From Apricaphanius iberus (lineage: Eukaryota > Chordata > Actinopteri > Cyprinodontiformes > Aphaniidae), in assembly GCA_028564705.1 (NCBI GenBank), contig JAPXFQ010001391.1:310001-374000 (forward strand): a stretch of DNA of 64,000 nt, read 5' to 3'. The position numbers were made by a program, and so were the translations under genes. How positions within the stretch are numbered: the first letter of the stretch is position 1; the number at the start of each line of letters is the position of its first letter. This document shows positions 55,701-64,000 of this stretch, one piece after another. The notes below the pieces were generated by a model that was not told the DNA's origin, ran no database searches, and saw nothing but the letters and a program-made list of their open reading frames with translations.

Positions 55701-58700
55701 ACATGGATCTGGTACAGGTGTGCAGCGGGGGTTCAGCTGTGCTTCCCTGTCACACCCCGAATAGTGAAGGCTTGGCTGTTGAAGGTGTGATCCTGAACAG
55801 GAAAATGGGCAGGGCCCCTGTGGAGGTAGCCTATCACTCACGGCAGCTCCACAGTTCTCTGTTCCCCACTGAGGCGGTCCTACTGTCGTCTGCGCCCGGA
55901 CCAGGCGGGATCACCTTTAATATGACCCTGCTGCAGCTCCAGCCCGAGGACAGCGCCCTCTACAGCTGCCGGTTGCTTCTGCGGGGCAGAGCAGATGGGA
56001 TTCCTAGTCTAAGCGGCCATGTGTTCTTTATTTCTGTGCAAGGTGGGTTACGTCACAAACTGATTTGGATACCAGCTGAGTGGTGTGTTTTTCTTTAATA
56101 AGCATTAAAATGTGGCTGAATATTTGTTTCATTGCATTAATATGACTGTGTCAACCCAACATGTCAAGATTTTTTTGGCTTCAACTAACACACCTTTTAG
56201 TAACGTGAAGTTTTATTCATTGTCATGTCTCAGCTCCTTTTATTAGTTTTATCTGTGCCGCCTTGCTGACAAGGTATGAAATCAAGAAAAAACATGGCAA
56301 AAAAACACCATATGTTGGCTTTAGGTTTAATGTTGGTCAAGGAAACACCACTGCAAGCTTAAATACGGAAACTCAAACACAAAAAAATCATAAATTCATA
56401 TTTAAATATAATTATATAGCTATACAGAGTATACCAGATTTTTTTGTAATCACTAGGAATATGCACAAAAACCAATCCCTACAGCAGAAGAAGATATGTT
56501 TCATTTTTCTTGGCAAGAATTTCATTCTTGTTTGTGTTGAAATTTTACACAATTTCTGGGATGAATATGATAAACGGGTTCTTTGATCTCCATCTGAATG
56601 TTTGCAGGTGCTCCCCACATTAAAAGTAAAGTACACAATGAACTAACTGTACCAATTGATCCCAGTTTATCAGCATTGTGAATGGTGGAACTCAGCAGGA
56701 CCAACCTGTTTTGTCATTTATTGACAACGTGGATAATGTTGCAAGTTTCGTTACTGCTTCTGACTTTCCAACAAACTAGTAATAGATACGCAAAACTTTG
56801 TCGAAGACCGGATGCAGCTGGATCACTGGCCATATGTTGCCTACAGACCTTAAGCTTGACTCTGCCTATGAGAAAGGGAAATGTGTTCAAGCGCCAAGAG
56901 CTATCTTTGAGCCAGCTGCACCAGAAATAGGATAGAGCATCTTTTTTGGGTCTGATTTGTGCTACCTCACCTCTCAGTGAACTGGGCTAGCTCTTTTGCC
57001 TGAAAGATGGTCCAGTCTTGACACCACAGCTTCGTATGATAATTGTGCTAAGGACAGAGGGAGAGGTTAAACACAATATCCCCATTCAGGAATCTCAGGC
57101 ATGTGCTCAGTTAATTGAATAATAGTTACAATATTCAGATTCAGAGTTTGATAAAGCCATGAATCTTTAACTAGATTTATGATTAACTATGAAGTGTACA
57201 ACAAAATTAGATTCTTACAATGAATCAAACTATTTTTTGCTCAGCCCCCGAGCAAATGTCATATTATACACAAAAATAACCTAGTAATATCACCTCATTT
57301 TGCTTCTACAGGTGGAATTAAATTTGTTTCCCTACAAGGTTATTTGGACTGACCTCCAGAGGACAGTGGCATAAAAATCTTTGGAAGAGCAGCTGAAGAG
57401 TATTTTAGCTTGTTGGGGAAGAACATTACAACACTTTAATTCAATCCAATCAATTAGACAGATTACTAGTCAAGCATATACATTCACAATTGGTCCTAGT
57501 TATCAAACTGAGCACTCAAGTTCAGTTTACTATTCAAATTATTCAGATTCACAGCTCCGGTGGAAAAATCTGTAAACACAAAAACTATTAGTTGTGCACT
57601 CCACAAATCAGGGCTTTATAGGAGAGTGGAAATGTTGAGAGCGTCATGTTGACTCAAAATTATAAGAAGTTTTGTTGGAGAAAAAGCAAAGTTAAAGTTG
57701 TTGGTGTTAACAGGTGTAAGACTGAAGCAGAGCTTCAACTTCCAGCAGGGCAGCAACACTAACAGACAACCAGAGCTACAATATAATGGTAATAGTCAAA
57801 GGGTATCCATGGGTTGTAATGACCAAGTTAAACTCCAGAGCTAAATCTAGTAAAGAGTCTTTGGTAAGACTTGAAAGTCACTCTTCACTCTGTAGAATCT
57901 GACTGAGCACTGACTTTTTTTGCAAAGCAGAATGTAAAATGTGCACAGTTGGTAGAAAAACAAACACAGCTAATGCCTTGCAGCTGTAACCACAATAAAA
58001 GGTGATTCAACAACGTATTGAGTCAAAGGAGCTGAAAACAGAACATACGAGTGGCACACTTTTCAGATTTCTGTCAGTAAAAATCTTAAAAGATGTTTAT
58101 TGTCAATCATGCATGACTTTGTGTCGATCTGTTATATCAAGTTACAAATTTGAGTTCAACTTTGTGGTTCTAAAAGGAAAAAATGTAAAAAGTGAAGGGA
58201 AGTGGTGTGAATACTTTTAAAAGGCGCTGTTTTCTGCCATTCGTCATTTCTGTAAAGGCTTTTCTTTGGGGGGGGGGGGGGGGGGGGTTCAGCAAAGAAC
58301 AACTCTGTCAACAATAAAGAAATGTGACCAATCTTGGTGCTTTCCTCTACCACATTCTGACGCAGTCAACTGTCAGGTATTGGAATGTGGTTGTAGATAT
58401 TTGGCATTCAGAAAGCTGTTCCTCTGCTGTGTTTTATCTCCTACTCACAGCTTACGTCTCGATAATATCAGGGTCGTAGCGTAGCGTAGTGCTAAACCAT
58501 GTCTGTGCATACTCATAAACAGCTCTTAATCTTTTCATCTTAAATACGCCTCCTCTATTGTTGAGATGAACACCCCCCCCCCATTCTCTGAAAAGGCCTA
58601 CACTAAAACCGAAGCCTAAGTAGGAAGGAAATATGTGGTTTCTGCTTTTCGGCCAACATATATGGGCTGTTATTACACTCGTCTTGTTGCCATGTTTTTT

Positions 58701-59508
58701 TGTTTTTTTATCTTCCTCCATCACTTGTCTTCGTCTTCATTCTAGTCTGTGTGTTTCTGCAGGCAACGGCTGCTCCAGCTACCCCACGCTGCTTTACGCC
58801 TTGTCAGGAGCCGTGGGCGTCCTTCTTTTCCTCCTGATCCTCGTGGGATGTGTGGTGGTGTTTAAAGTGCGTGCTCTTGTAGGTTGAGTTATGATGCTTT
58901 GACACTACACTCAAATAAGGGGGGGCTATAAACAACACCTGCAAGCTGAGAGCGTGCCAGAGGAGTTCCTCTCCAGCGCACCACAAAAACCACAGTGATT
59001 TCATGAGTTTTGCTACAAGTTGTCAGCATGTTTTTCTTAATGTTTAGCAGTTACAGAAATTGAACCACTAGTTATATTTTTTGCTAAGTTAGTTGATTTA
59101 TTATGGTTTAAAATCAAAACGATACGTTCAACACATGTTACCTTGTGGTTCAAGCTCCCCTCGAGGCTTACTATCAACAGACGCTGTCTGGGAATGAAAA
59201 ACTCTGATTTTGACACAGGAAATCGAGATTTCACATTTACTTCATTTGTCCAATTCACTGATTTTGTTTTTCTCCTCTCTCGTCTCGATGGTGTTTAGGG
59301 TAAAGCCCATCAGAGTGCCAAATTGCAGTCTCAGGCACCCATTTATGAGGAGATGATCGGGGTGCAGTCGCCCAGCCGAAAACTGGCCTCTCTCCATCTG
59401 GAGGAAGTCGAGTGTTCTGAATACAAAAACTGCCCGGTGAAGAAGACGAGCTCTGGAAACAAATATGAAAGCCCGAGTGGGGCTCTCTCTCCCAGGAAGG
59501 ATTATTAG
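49689..59508 (+). CDS. CD7-like two-Ig-domain transmembrane receptor
   Basis: Probable type I membrane receptor of lymphoid cells. Proposed exons: 49689-49749 (signal peptide), 50456-50809 (Ig 1), 55683-56042 (Ig 2), 58763-58878 or 58763-58866 (transmembrane), 59299-59508 (cytoplasmic tail, TAG at 59506). The first four junctions are phase 1, the normal Ig-superfamily arrangement, and all have AG/GT. Each Ig exon has the two cysteines and a D-x-x-x-Y-x-C end (DTDRYTC; DSALYSC). In both, the usual core tryptophan is replaced (GLYLKR; GVILNR), resembling the GIYLRQ of human CD7. N-glycosylation sequons occur in Ig 1 (NVT, NDS) and Ig 2 (NMT). The tail has YEEM, matching the PI3-kinase motif YEDM of CD7. 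Human CD7 has one Ig domain. Other fish Ig receptors remain possible, so no symbol is given (fish cd7al would be the candidate). Confidence 0.8.
50171..50242 (+). pseudogene. Possible tRNA-Arg(TCG)-like remnant
   Basis: CTCTGACTTCGGATG (50191-50205) resembles the anticodon arm of tRNA-Arg(TCG), and TGTTCGAACCC (50222-50232) resembles a B box. The T stem does not pair and no proper acceptor stem is visible. It may be a tRNA pseudogene or a SINE head. Confidence 0.25.
50456..50809 (+). CDS. cd7-like exon 2, V-type Ig domain 1
   Basis: 354 bases, phase 1 to 1, after TGTGTCTTTTCAG. It contains VERQEGESVLLRC, then GLYLKRSW, then RVSVRGDPSDHSVNVTISQL and AADTDRYTCEF. The cysteines are in place for one disulfide. 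The K-[GR]-[RV]-x-[SF] strand followed by a sequon is V-set-like. Confidence 0.85.
50827..50850. repeat. (ATC)n microsatellite
   Basis: About seven ATC units, 18 bases after the cd7-like Ig 1 donor. Confidence 0.9.
52048..53610. mobile_element. hAT-like element with 8-base target duplication, host of a nested MITE
   Basis: Left end TTGGGTTGCCAAC, right end GTTGGCAACCCTA. Flanks are CCTCTGAT (52040-52047) and CCTCTGAC (53611-53618), 7 of 8 identical. Inside near the left end is a Harbinger-type MITE, and near 53062-53350 another foreign-looking piece that starts ACACTCAACAAAAATATAAA. No transposase is seen. Confidence 0.75.
52089..52645. mobile_element. PIF/Harbinger-type MITE nested in the hAT element
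   Basis: The left end GGCCACGTCCACACTAAGCC and right end GGCTTAGTGTGGACGTAGCC are inverted repeats. TTA occurs on both sides (52086-52088, 52646-52648), the usual 3-base duplication of this superfamily. Length is 557 bases with no coding. Confidence 0.78.
53930..54215. repeat. GAGTTAAATTAAC-type repeat
   Basis: Several copies of the unit AGTTAAATTAAC(A/T)C and its complement, ending in AATTTTTGCTGTGTA. This resembles an abundant fish MITE; the left boundary is not clear. Confidence 0.4.
55030..55560. repeat. Degraded MITE-like repeat in cd7-like intron
   Basis: Starts TTAAAGGGAATTTATTATGC, like a common fish DNA-transposon derivative, and includes the TTTTGTGACGTCACAATACG palindrome at about 55352. 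The matching right end was not found. Confidence 0.4.
55683..56042 (+). CDS. cd7-like exon 3, Ig domain 2
   Basis: 360 bases, phase 1 to 1, after CTTCCTGGAG. It reads DAPGSVDMDLVQVCSGGSAV, then LPCHT, GVILNRKMGRAP, FNMTLLQLQPED and SALYSCRLLLRG. It looks like a duplicate of domain 1, with the same altered core position. There is no stalk exon between it and the membrane exon. Confidence 0.82.
57880..58240 (+). repeat. Tc1-like right-end remnant in cd7-like intron
   Basis: It contains the end-of-element pattern of the Tc1 family at 18230: GGCACACTTTTCAGATTT, a middle GTGTCGATCTGTTATATC, and AAAAAGTGAAGGGAAG with GAATACTTTTAAAAGGCGC at the outer end. No transposase is attached. It stops just before a run of 20 G at 58268. 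Confidence 0.55.
58268..58287. repeat. Poly-G run
   Basis: 20 G in the intron before the cd7-like transmembrane exon. Such runs are unstable in sequencing and assembly. Confidence 0.9.
58763..58878 (+). CDS. cd7-like exon 4, transmembrane
   Basis: Begins GNGCSSYPTLLYALSGAVG and continues with a strongly hydrophobic FLLILVGCVVVF helix followed by KVRAL. Two in-frame donors exist: 58867 (AAA|GTGCGT) and 58879 (CTT|GTAGGT). They differ by four residues, and which one is used cannot be decided here. Confidence 0.75.
59299..59508 (+). CDS. cd7-like last coding exon, signalling tail
   Basis: 210 bases in phase 0 after GTGTTTAG. It contains QAPIYEEMIGV, then HLEEVECSEYKNC, NKYESPSG and SPRKDY before TAG. 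YEEM fits YxxM (PI3-kinase p85) and YKN fits pYxN (Grb2); there is no clear ITIM. Regulation of phosphorylation is inference. Confidence 0.75.
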   Translation, partial: GKAHQSAKLQSQAPIYEEMIGVQSPSRKLASLHLEEVECSEYKNCPVKKTSSGNKYESPSGALSPRKDY

Positions 59509-59739
59509 AAACTGTATGTTTGATCAATATAGGGCAACCCAACCTTTCTGAAATTCACAGGACTCTTTCACATCTGTTTATTGACTGTTGCGAAGTATCG
59601 AACTAAAAAATATATATATTCCCCTTCCAGGCCTTTTCTGTTTTTGCAGTTTTACACATTTTACATATTTTAGTGTTAAAGAGATCTCGAGTGAATTCAA
59701 AATGCAGTTTTCAGACGCCGATTTAATTTATTTAGGGAA

Positions 59740-60650
59740 AAAAGCTACCCAAACCAACATGGATCTTTTTGAAAAAGTAAGTGAACCATTATTCAATCTT
59801 GAATTAATCATTATAACCACATTTATCTGGAATATTTTATAATTCACTTTGTACTGGTTAACATGTAACATCAAGAAATCATTGCAATAGAACATGTCTG
59901 ACATCACATCAAAGATCTCTAAAAGCAACAGAATAATATATTAGTCTGGAAAGGATCACACAATTATTGCTAAGACTTTCGAACATGAGTGAACCACAGT
60001 AAGAGCCATTAAAACATTCAACAGTGGAGTGGCCCAGCTACATCAATTACTCCAACAGCTCATGGCAACTCATCCAGCAGGTCACAACAGAAACCAGAAC
60101 ATCTAACCTGCTATAGACAACTACATCAGTTAAGACTTTTGACAATTTATCAGAACCAATGAGACAAAAGTAAAAATTCTTGGACAATATGGATCACTTC
60201 AGTCAACCATGGTGGTGGTAGTGTGATGCTCTGAACCTGATTTTCTTTAGGAGTTGAATGACTGAAGCATGCTTGGGTCAGACAGCAAGACTATGATCCA
60301 AAGCACACCGGCTATTCCAGCAATGCATGCCTAAAAATAGGCTAAGAAAGGTTGGTAAGAATCCTTCCAGACAGATATAAGTCATTGCCAGTAAATGCAA
60401 ACATTTGATTGTTATTGCTGCAACCTTAGATTTAGGAGACAATTATTTCCCAGGACCAGTATGGATTTAGAAAGCCTTTTTTTCTCCCCCCAAAAAAAAT
60501 CACAATTAGACAATTGAATTGCATTTTTTTATAACTCAGTTTGTCTTTTGACTATCTGAAATATCCAGGTGTGACAAATACAAATCAAGAAATTTTGTAG
60601 GGGAAAATCATTTTCAGTGGGCTGTGTATATAAATATCAAGCGACCACTT
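59740..60650 (+). mobile_element. Degraded Tc1-like transposon (second lineage)
   Basis: In plus orientation, pieces of a Tc1 transposase gene are recognisable: an N-terminal ERIT-like piece near 59950, a RAIKTFN-like HTH piece at 60005, the H-G-G-G-S-V-M-L signature near 60210, and a DYDPKHTG remnant near 60290. An AT-rich 3' UTR ends near 60640. Several frameshifts and internal loss make it inactive. It is distinct from the element at 62594. Confidence 0.6.
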
Positions 60651-61401
60651 CATGCAGTTCCTTCATACTTTTTTTAATCGTATTTCATAAAAAGTGTTTA
60701 AAATTATGCAAAATAAATATGAAAATTTTGGAAAATGTTTTCATTTCTTGCCAAACCTCCAAACCAGTCATTGCAGGGTCAGTTCATTCATAACATTATT
60801 GGATTTGTTCACTTCAACTGGCCCATCAGTGCTCAGATAAATTCATTTTATGAAAAATTTTTACCAAGAACATTTTTGTTTTAATGAATACATCACTGAA
60901 AACGTTCCTAAAGACTTAGACCAAGACGCTGAAGAAACAAAACAAAAAAGTTAAAACTACATGTCTTGTATGAGACAAAAAAGGAAAAAACAAACAAACC
61001 AATTGTTCAGTAGTTCGACTGCTTCTGTAAGGTGTTCTGTGGACAGCTGGACAGTGTGTTTTGATTTAGAATAACATCAGTACAATATCACAGTTTTAAA
61101 ATACACATAAAATTGACGACTTCCACTTAAAACAAGAACGTCCATTCTCAAACACCTTCCTGTGTAAATGAAAGGCCTTCCTTTTAATTGAAATTCTTTA
61201 GGATATAATATACAAGTTTATGTGAAAGGTTTTCACTATATGAAAGGAAGATGTTTCATATGCCTCTATATGAAAGCTAATTCTGAATAATGGGGTCAGA
61301 TTCACATACAACCATGGTGATTTAGATATGGATTCTTCCGCTTTAGTAAATCAAATGTTTTGAAAGCGTAACTACTATACTAAACATTAGTTGAGTTAAA
61401 A

Positions 61402-61480
61402 CAGGGGCGTCCACATTGCAGCCAGGGGGCCATTTGGATTGCTTGGACTACTTTTTTGCAGGCCCCTAAAATGATTACAG
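61402..61480 (+). repeat. hAT (Charlie-like) left end
   Basis: CAGGGGCGTCCACATTGCAG followed by GGGGGCCATTTGG is the typical start of Charlie-type hAT elements. No right end follows within 500 bases before the LINE fragment. Confidence 0.45.
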
Positions 61481-61554
61481 AAAAATGTAAATCCTATATA
61501 AATACAAAATATTAGGCAATACACAAAGTTCTTAATTTAAAAAATTGAATACCA

Positions 61555-62310
61555 TACTTTTAATACAGCAAATGTGTATAGCCCCTTTTTAAGTTTTCTT
61601 CCTTGGATGTCTGCCACTGTGATGGTAACTGGATTCTGATCAGGGAGGTTGTGCTCCTCTCTTAGAGAGACCAACCATTGACCACTGTTGTTATGTGCTG
61701 CCTCTTTTTCCCATATGCTCTTCCAGCATCTTTCAGTTTCCAGCATTGGTGGGTCTACTCTGCTACTATTGCCCTGCCACTGAGCGTACACTTTTGCTGG
61801 TTGTGCTGTTTATAAGTCTGGCTTCATTGTCTTTCGTGTACCTCTTTAGGCGTTAGGCCAAGGCTTGTAGTCTTTGCTTGCCCGTTTCAAGTGGTTCAGG
61901 TATGGACATCTAAGTGTACCTCTTCGGTATTGGTCGTTCCAATGCACCTCTCTGGGCCTCCATCACCAGGCTTCCTTCTCTCCGAGGTACTTTGATGTTA
62001 GCTTCCAGCCGTATTTTCCACGGTAGGTATCGTTTCTCGTGGTTGCTCTTATAGCTAAGCATCTCTAGGATCACTGCTGCTGAAGTGTAGATCAGCTCAT
62101 TGCTTTCAGTGATTGATGTGGTAGGGATAGTTCTCAATGCTGCATCCACTGTTTTCAGAAGACTTTCCGAGAGTACTTCACTTAACCGTTGTAATTGGCA
62201 TTGGAGGAGTCTTGCACTCATTCTCACCATGATCTTATCTTTCAGGTCAGCCGCTTCCTTGGTCAGCGCTATTGTTTCACTCATTGGGAGTTGGTATAAC
62301 TTCCCCTCCG
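61555..62310 (-). mobile_element. Non-LTR retrotransposon 5' coding fragment, degraded (R4/Rex6-like?)
   Basis: Minus-strand reading gives peptides in broken frames: a 124-codon piece 62284-61910 rich in helical sequence, a RLKRYTKDNEARLINS match near 61850, and KSIWEKEAAHN with DQNPVTITVADIQGR near 61720-61600. These resemble the region just before the reverse transcriptase in fish LINEs with a restriction-like endonuclease. The class is remembered, not proven. No reverse transcriptase core is left. Confidence 0.5.
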
Positions 62311-62593
62311 ACCTGGTGTCCTGACTCCTCCTTGCCGTAGCATGTTATATATTGTAAATCTCAAGTTGTAATTGCAGTTGCCGTTTGTGGATGTTGGAAC
62401 ACTGAGCTACTAGGTGTTTTGGTATCAACTGTCACTGTGGGTATCGAAGTAACCATTCAGCCCACATTCTTCTTGTGTAACCTCTCTGATTAGGGTTACT
62501 TGAATAGTAGCATTCCAACAGAGCCATATTCTCCTATCTAATCAATTTCCGCCTGGTTGTTGTTCTAGTAGCCCATTATTTATCTAATATATA

Positions 62594-64000
62594 CACTACC
62601 GTTCAAAAGTTTGGGCTCACATTGAAATGTCCTTATTTTTGAAGGAAAAGCACTGTACTTTTCAATGAGGATAACTTTAAACTAGTCTTAACTTTAAAGA
62701 AACACACGCTATACATTGCTAATGTGGTAAATGACTATTCTAGCTGCAAATGTCTGGTTTTTGGTGCAATATCTACATAGGTGTATAGAGGCCCATTTCC
62801 AGCAACTATCACTCCAGTGTTCTAATGGTACAATGTGTTTGCTCATTGGCTCAGAAGGCTAATTGATGATTAGAAAACCCTTGTGCAATCATGTTCACAC
62901 ATCTGAAAACAGTTTAGCTCGGTACAGAAGCTACAAAACTGACCTTCCTTTGAGCAGATTGAGTTTCTGGAGCATCACATTTGTGGGGTCAATTAAACGC
63001 TCAAAATGGCCAGAAAAAGAGAACTTTCATCTGAAACTCGACAGTCTATTCTTGTTCTTAGAAATGAAGGCTATTCCATGCAAGAAATTGCTAAGAAATT
63101 GAAGATTTCCTACAACGGTGTGTACTACTCCCTTCAGAGGACAGCACAAACAGGCTCTAACCAGAGTAGAAAAAGAAGTGGGAGGCCGCGTTGCACAACT
63201 GAGCAAGAAGATAAGTACATTAGAGTCTCTAGTTTGAGAAACAGACGCCTCACAGGTCCCCAACTGGCATCTTCATTAAATAGTACCCGCAAAACACCAG
63301 TGTCAACATCTACAGTGAAGAGGCGGCTGCGGGATTCTGGGCTTCAGGGCAGAGTGGCAAAGAAAAAGCCATATCTGAGATTGGCCAATAAAAGAAAAAG
63401 ATTAAGATGGGCAAAAGAACACAGACATTGGACAGAGGAAGACTGGAAAAAAGTGCTGTGGACGGATGAATCCAAGTTTGAGGTGTTTGGATCACAAAGA
63501 AGAACGTTTGTGAGACGCAGAACAACTGAAAAGATGCTGGAAGAATGCCTGACGCCATCTGTTAAGCATGGTGGAGGTAATGTGATGGTCTGGGGTTGCT
63601 TTGGTGCTGGTAAGGTGGGAGATTTGTACAGGGTAAAAGGGATTCTGAATAAGGAAGGCTATCACTCCATTTTGCAACGCCATGCCATACCCAGTGGACA
63701 GCGCTTGATTGGAGCCAATTTCATCCTACAACAGGACAATGACCCAAAACACACCTCGAAATTGTGCAAGAACTATTTAGAGAAGAAGCAGGCAGCTGGT
63801 ATTCTATCGGTAATGGAGTGGCCAGCGCAGTCACCAGATTTGAACCCCGTTGAGCTGTTGTGGGAGCAGCTTGACCGTATGGTACGCAAGAAGTGCCCAT
63901 CCAACCAATCCAAATTGTGGGAGCTGCTTCTAGAAGCGTGGGGTGCAATTTCTCCAGATTACCTCAACAAATTAACAGCTAGAATGCCAAAGGTCTGCAA
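62594..64000 (+). mobile_element. Tc1-like DNA transposon (DD38E), left end and body
   Basis: A TA dinucleotide at 62592-62593 is followed by CACTACCGTTCAAAAGTTTG, the terminal sequence typical of fish Tc1-like elements, with the transposase starting 412 bases inside. The right inverted repeat and flanking TA lie beyond 64000. The intact frame suggests a young copy. Attribution to the DD38E group sometimes called Intruder is from memory and from residue spacing only. Confidence 0.85.
63006..64000 (+). CDS. Tc1-like transposase, uninterrupted, 3' end beyond window
   Basis: A DDE transposase that cuts and pastes its own element at TA sites. The frame runs 331 complete codons with no stop, from ATG at 63006 to the window end. 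Residues 1-50 are a helix-turn-helix (MQEIAKKLKIS), 57-62 an AT-hook-like RSGRPR, and a second HTH follows (VSTSTVKRRLRDSG). The catalytic domain has D154 (LWTDESKF), D244 (QQDNDPKHTS) and E283 (SPDLNPVELLW). The D244-E283 spacing leaves 38 residues between them, so DD38E rather than the usual DD34E. Normal family length is about 340, so only a few residues are missing. The proposed left terminus of the element starts at 62594. Confidence 0.92.
   Translation, partial: MARKRELSSETRQSILVLRNEGYSMQEIAKKLKISYNGVYYSLQRTAQTGSNQSRKRSGRPRCTTEQEDKYIRVSSLRNRRLTGPQLASSLNSTRKTPVSTSTVKRRLRDSGLQGRVAKKKPYLRLANKRKRLRWAKEHRHWTEEDWKKVLWTDESKFEVFGSQRRTFVRRRTTEKMLEECLTPSVKHGGGNVMVWGCFGAGKVGDLYRVKGILNKEGYHSILQRHAIPSGQRLIGANFILQQDNDPKHTSKLCKNYLEKKQAAGILSVMEWPAQSPDLNPVELLWEQLDRMVRKKCPSNQSKLWELLLEAWGAISPDYLNKLTARMPKVC

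Noticed and set aside
1..64000. CRISPR arrays, operons, prophage or plasmid features
   Set aside because: The window is vertebrate nuclear DNA; none of the repeats have CRISPR-like spacing and no bacterial gene order is present.

Overview
This is a window of a teleost fish nuclear genome, probably a percomorph; the species cannot be told from the sequence. The evidence is spliced vertebrate genes with short exons, GT-AG introns with matching phases, AT-rich introns, many microsatellites, and fish-typical transposons (Rex3 and L2-like LINEs, Tc1-like elements, hAT and PIF/Harbinger MITEs). There is no bacterial gene organisation, CRISPR array or operon.

Three protein-coding genes are supported, all on the + strand. 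(1) rhbdl3, an intramembrane rhomboid protease. Its last six coding exons lie between 6255 and 26045, and the EF-hand exons must lie left of the window. A long 3' UTR follows. (2) znf207 (BuGZ), complete in eleven coding exons from 33381 to 41783 (469 codons plus stop). It has a GC-richer promoter region at about 33180-33380 and a polyadenylation signal at 42407. It encodes a microtubule- and Bub3-binding spindle factor. (3) A cd7-like immunoglobulin-superfamily receptor, 49689-59508. It has a signal-peptide exon, two Ig exons, a transmembrane exon and a cytoplasmic tail exon with YxxM and YxN motifs. rhbdl3 and znf207 are also near neighbours on human chromosome 17, so that pair looks like conserved synteny.

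The rest is introns and spacer filled with repeats. 1-6254 is rhbdl3 intron with simple repeats and old fragments. 7280-9620 holds two LINE fragments (Rex3-like, then L2-like), both antisense to the gene. About 11215-12235 is an unusual GC-rich, apparently non-coding repeat. 13751-13975 is one copy of a small palindromic MITE family with relatives near 72, 21300 and 44390. znf207 introns carry a hAT transposase fragment (about 36388-37260) and a MITE with long inverted ends (39459-40151). The spacer before the cd7-like gene and its introns contain two clean nested insertions: a hAT element at 47884-48845 with a second MITE inside, and a hAT element at 52048-53610 with a PIF/Harbinger MITE inside. 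The right end has a decayed Tc1, an LINE 5' fragment, and a Tc1-like transposon (from 62594) whose transposase frame is unbroken to the window edge. Its catalytic residues are spaced as DD38E.

The strongest points for a second look are the intact DD38E transposase, the tail motifs and missing Ig core tryptophan of the cd7-like receptor, and the nested elements with target-site duplications. I did not find a wholly new multi-gene system. Family assignments rest on pattern recognition and memory, not on a database search.
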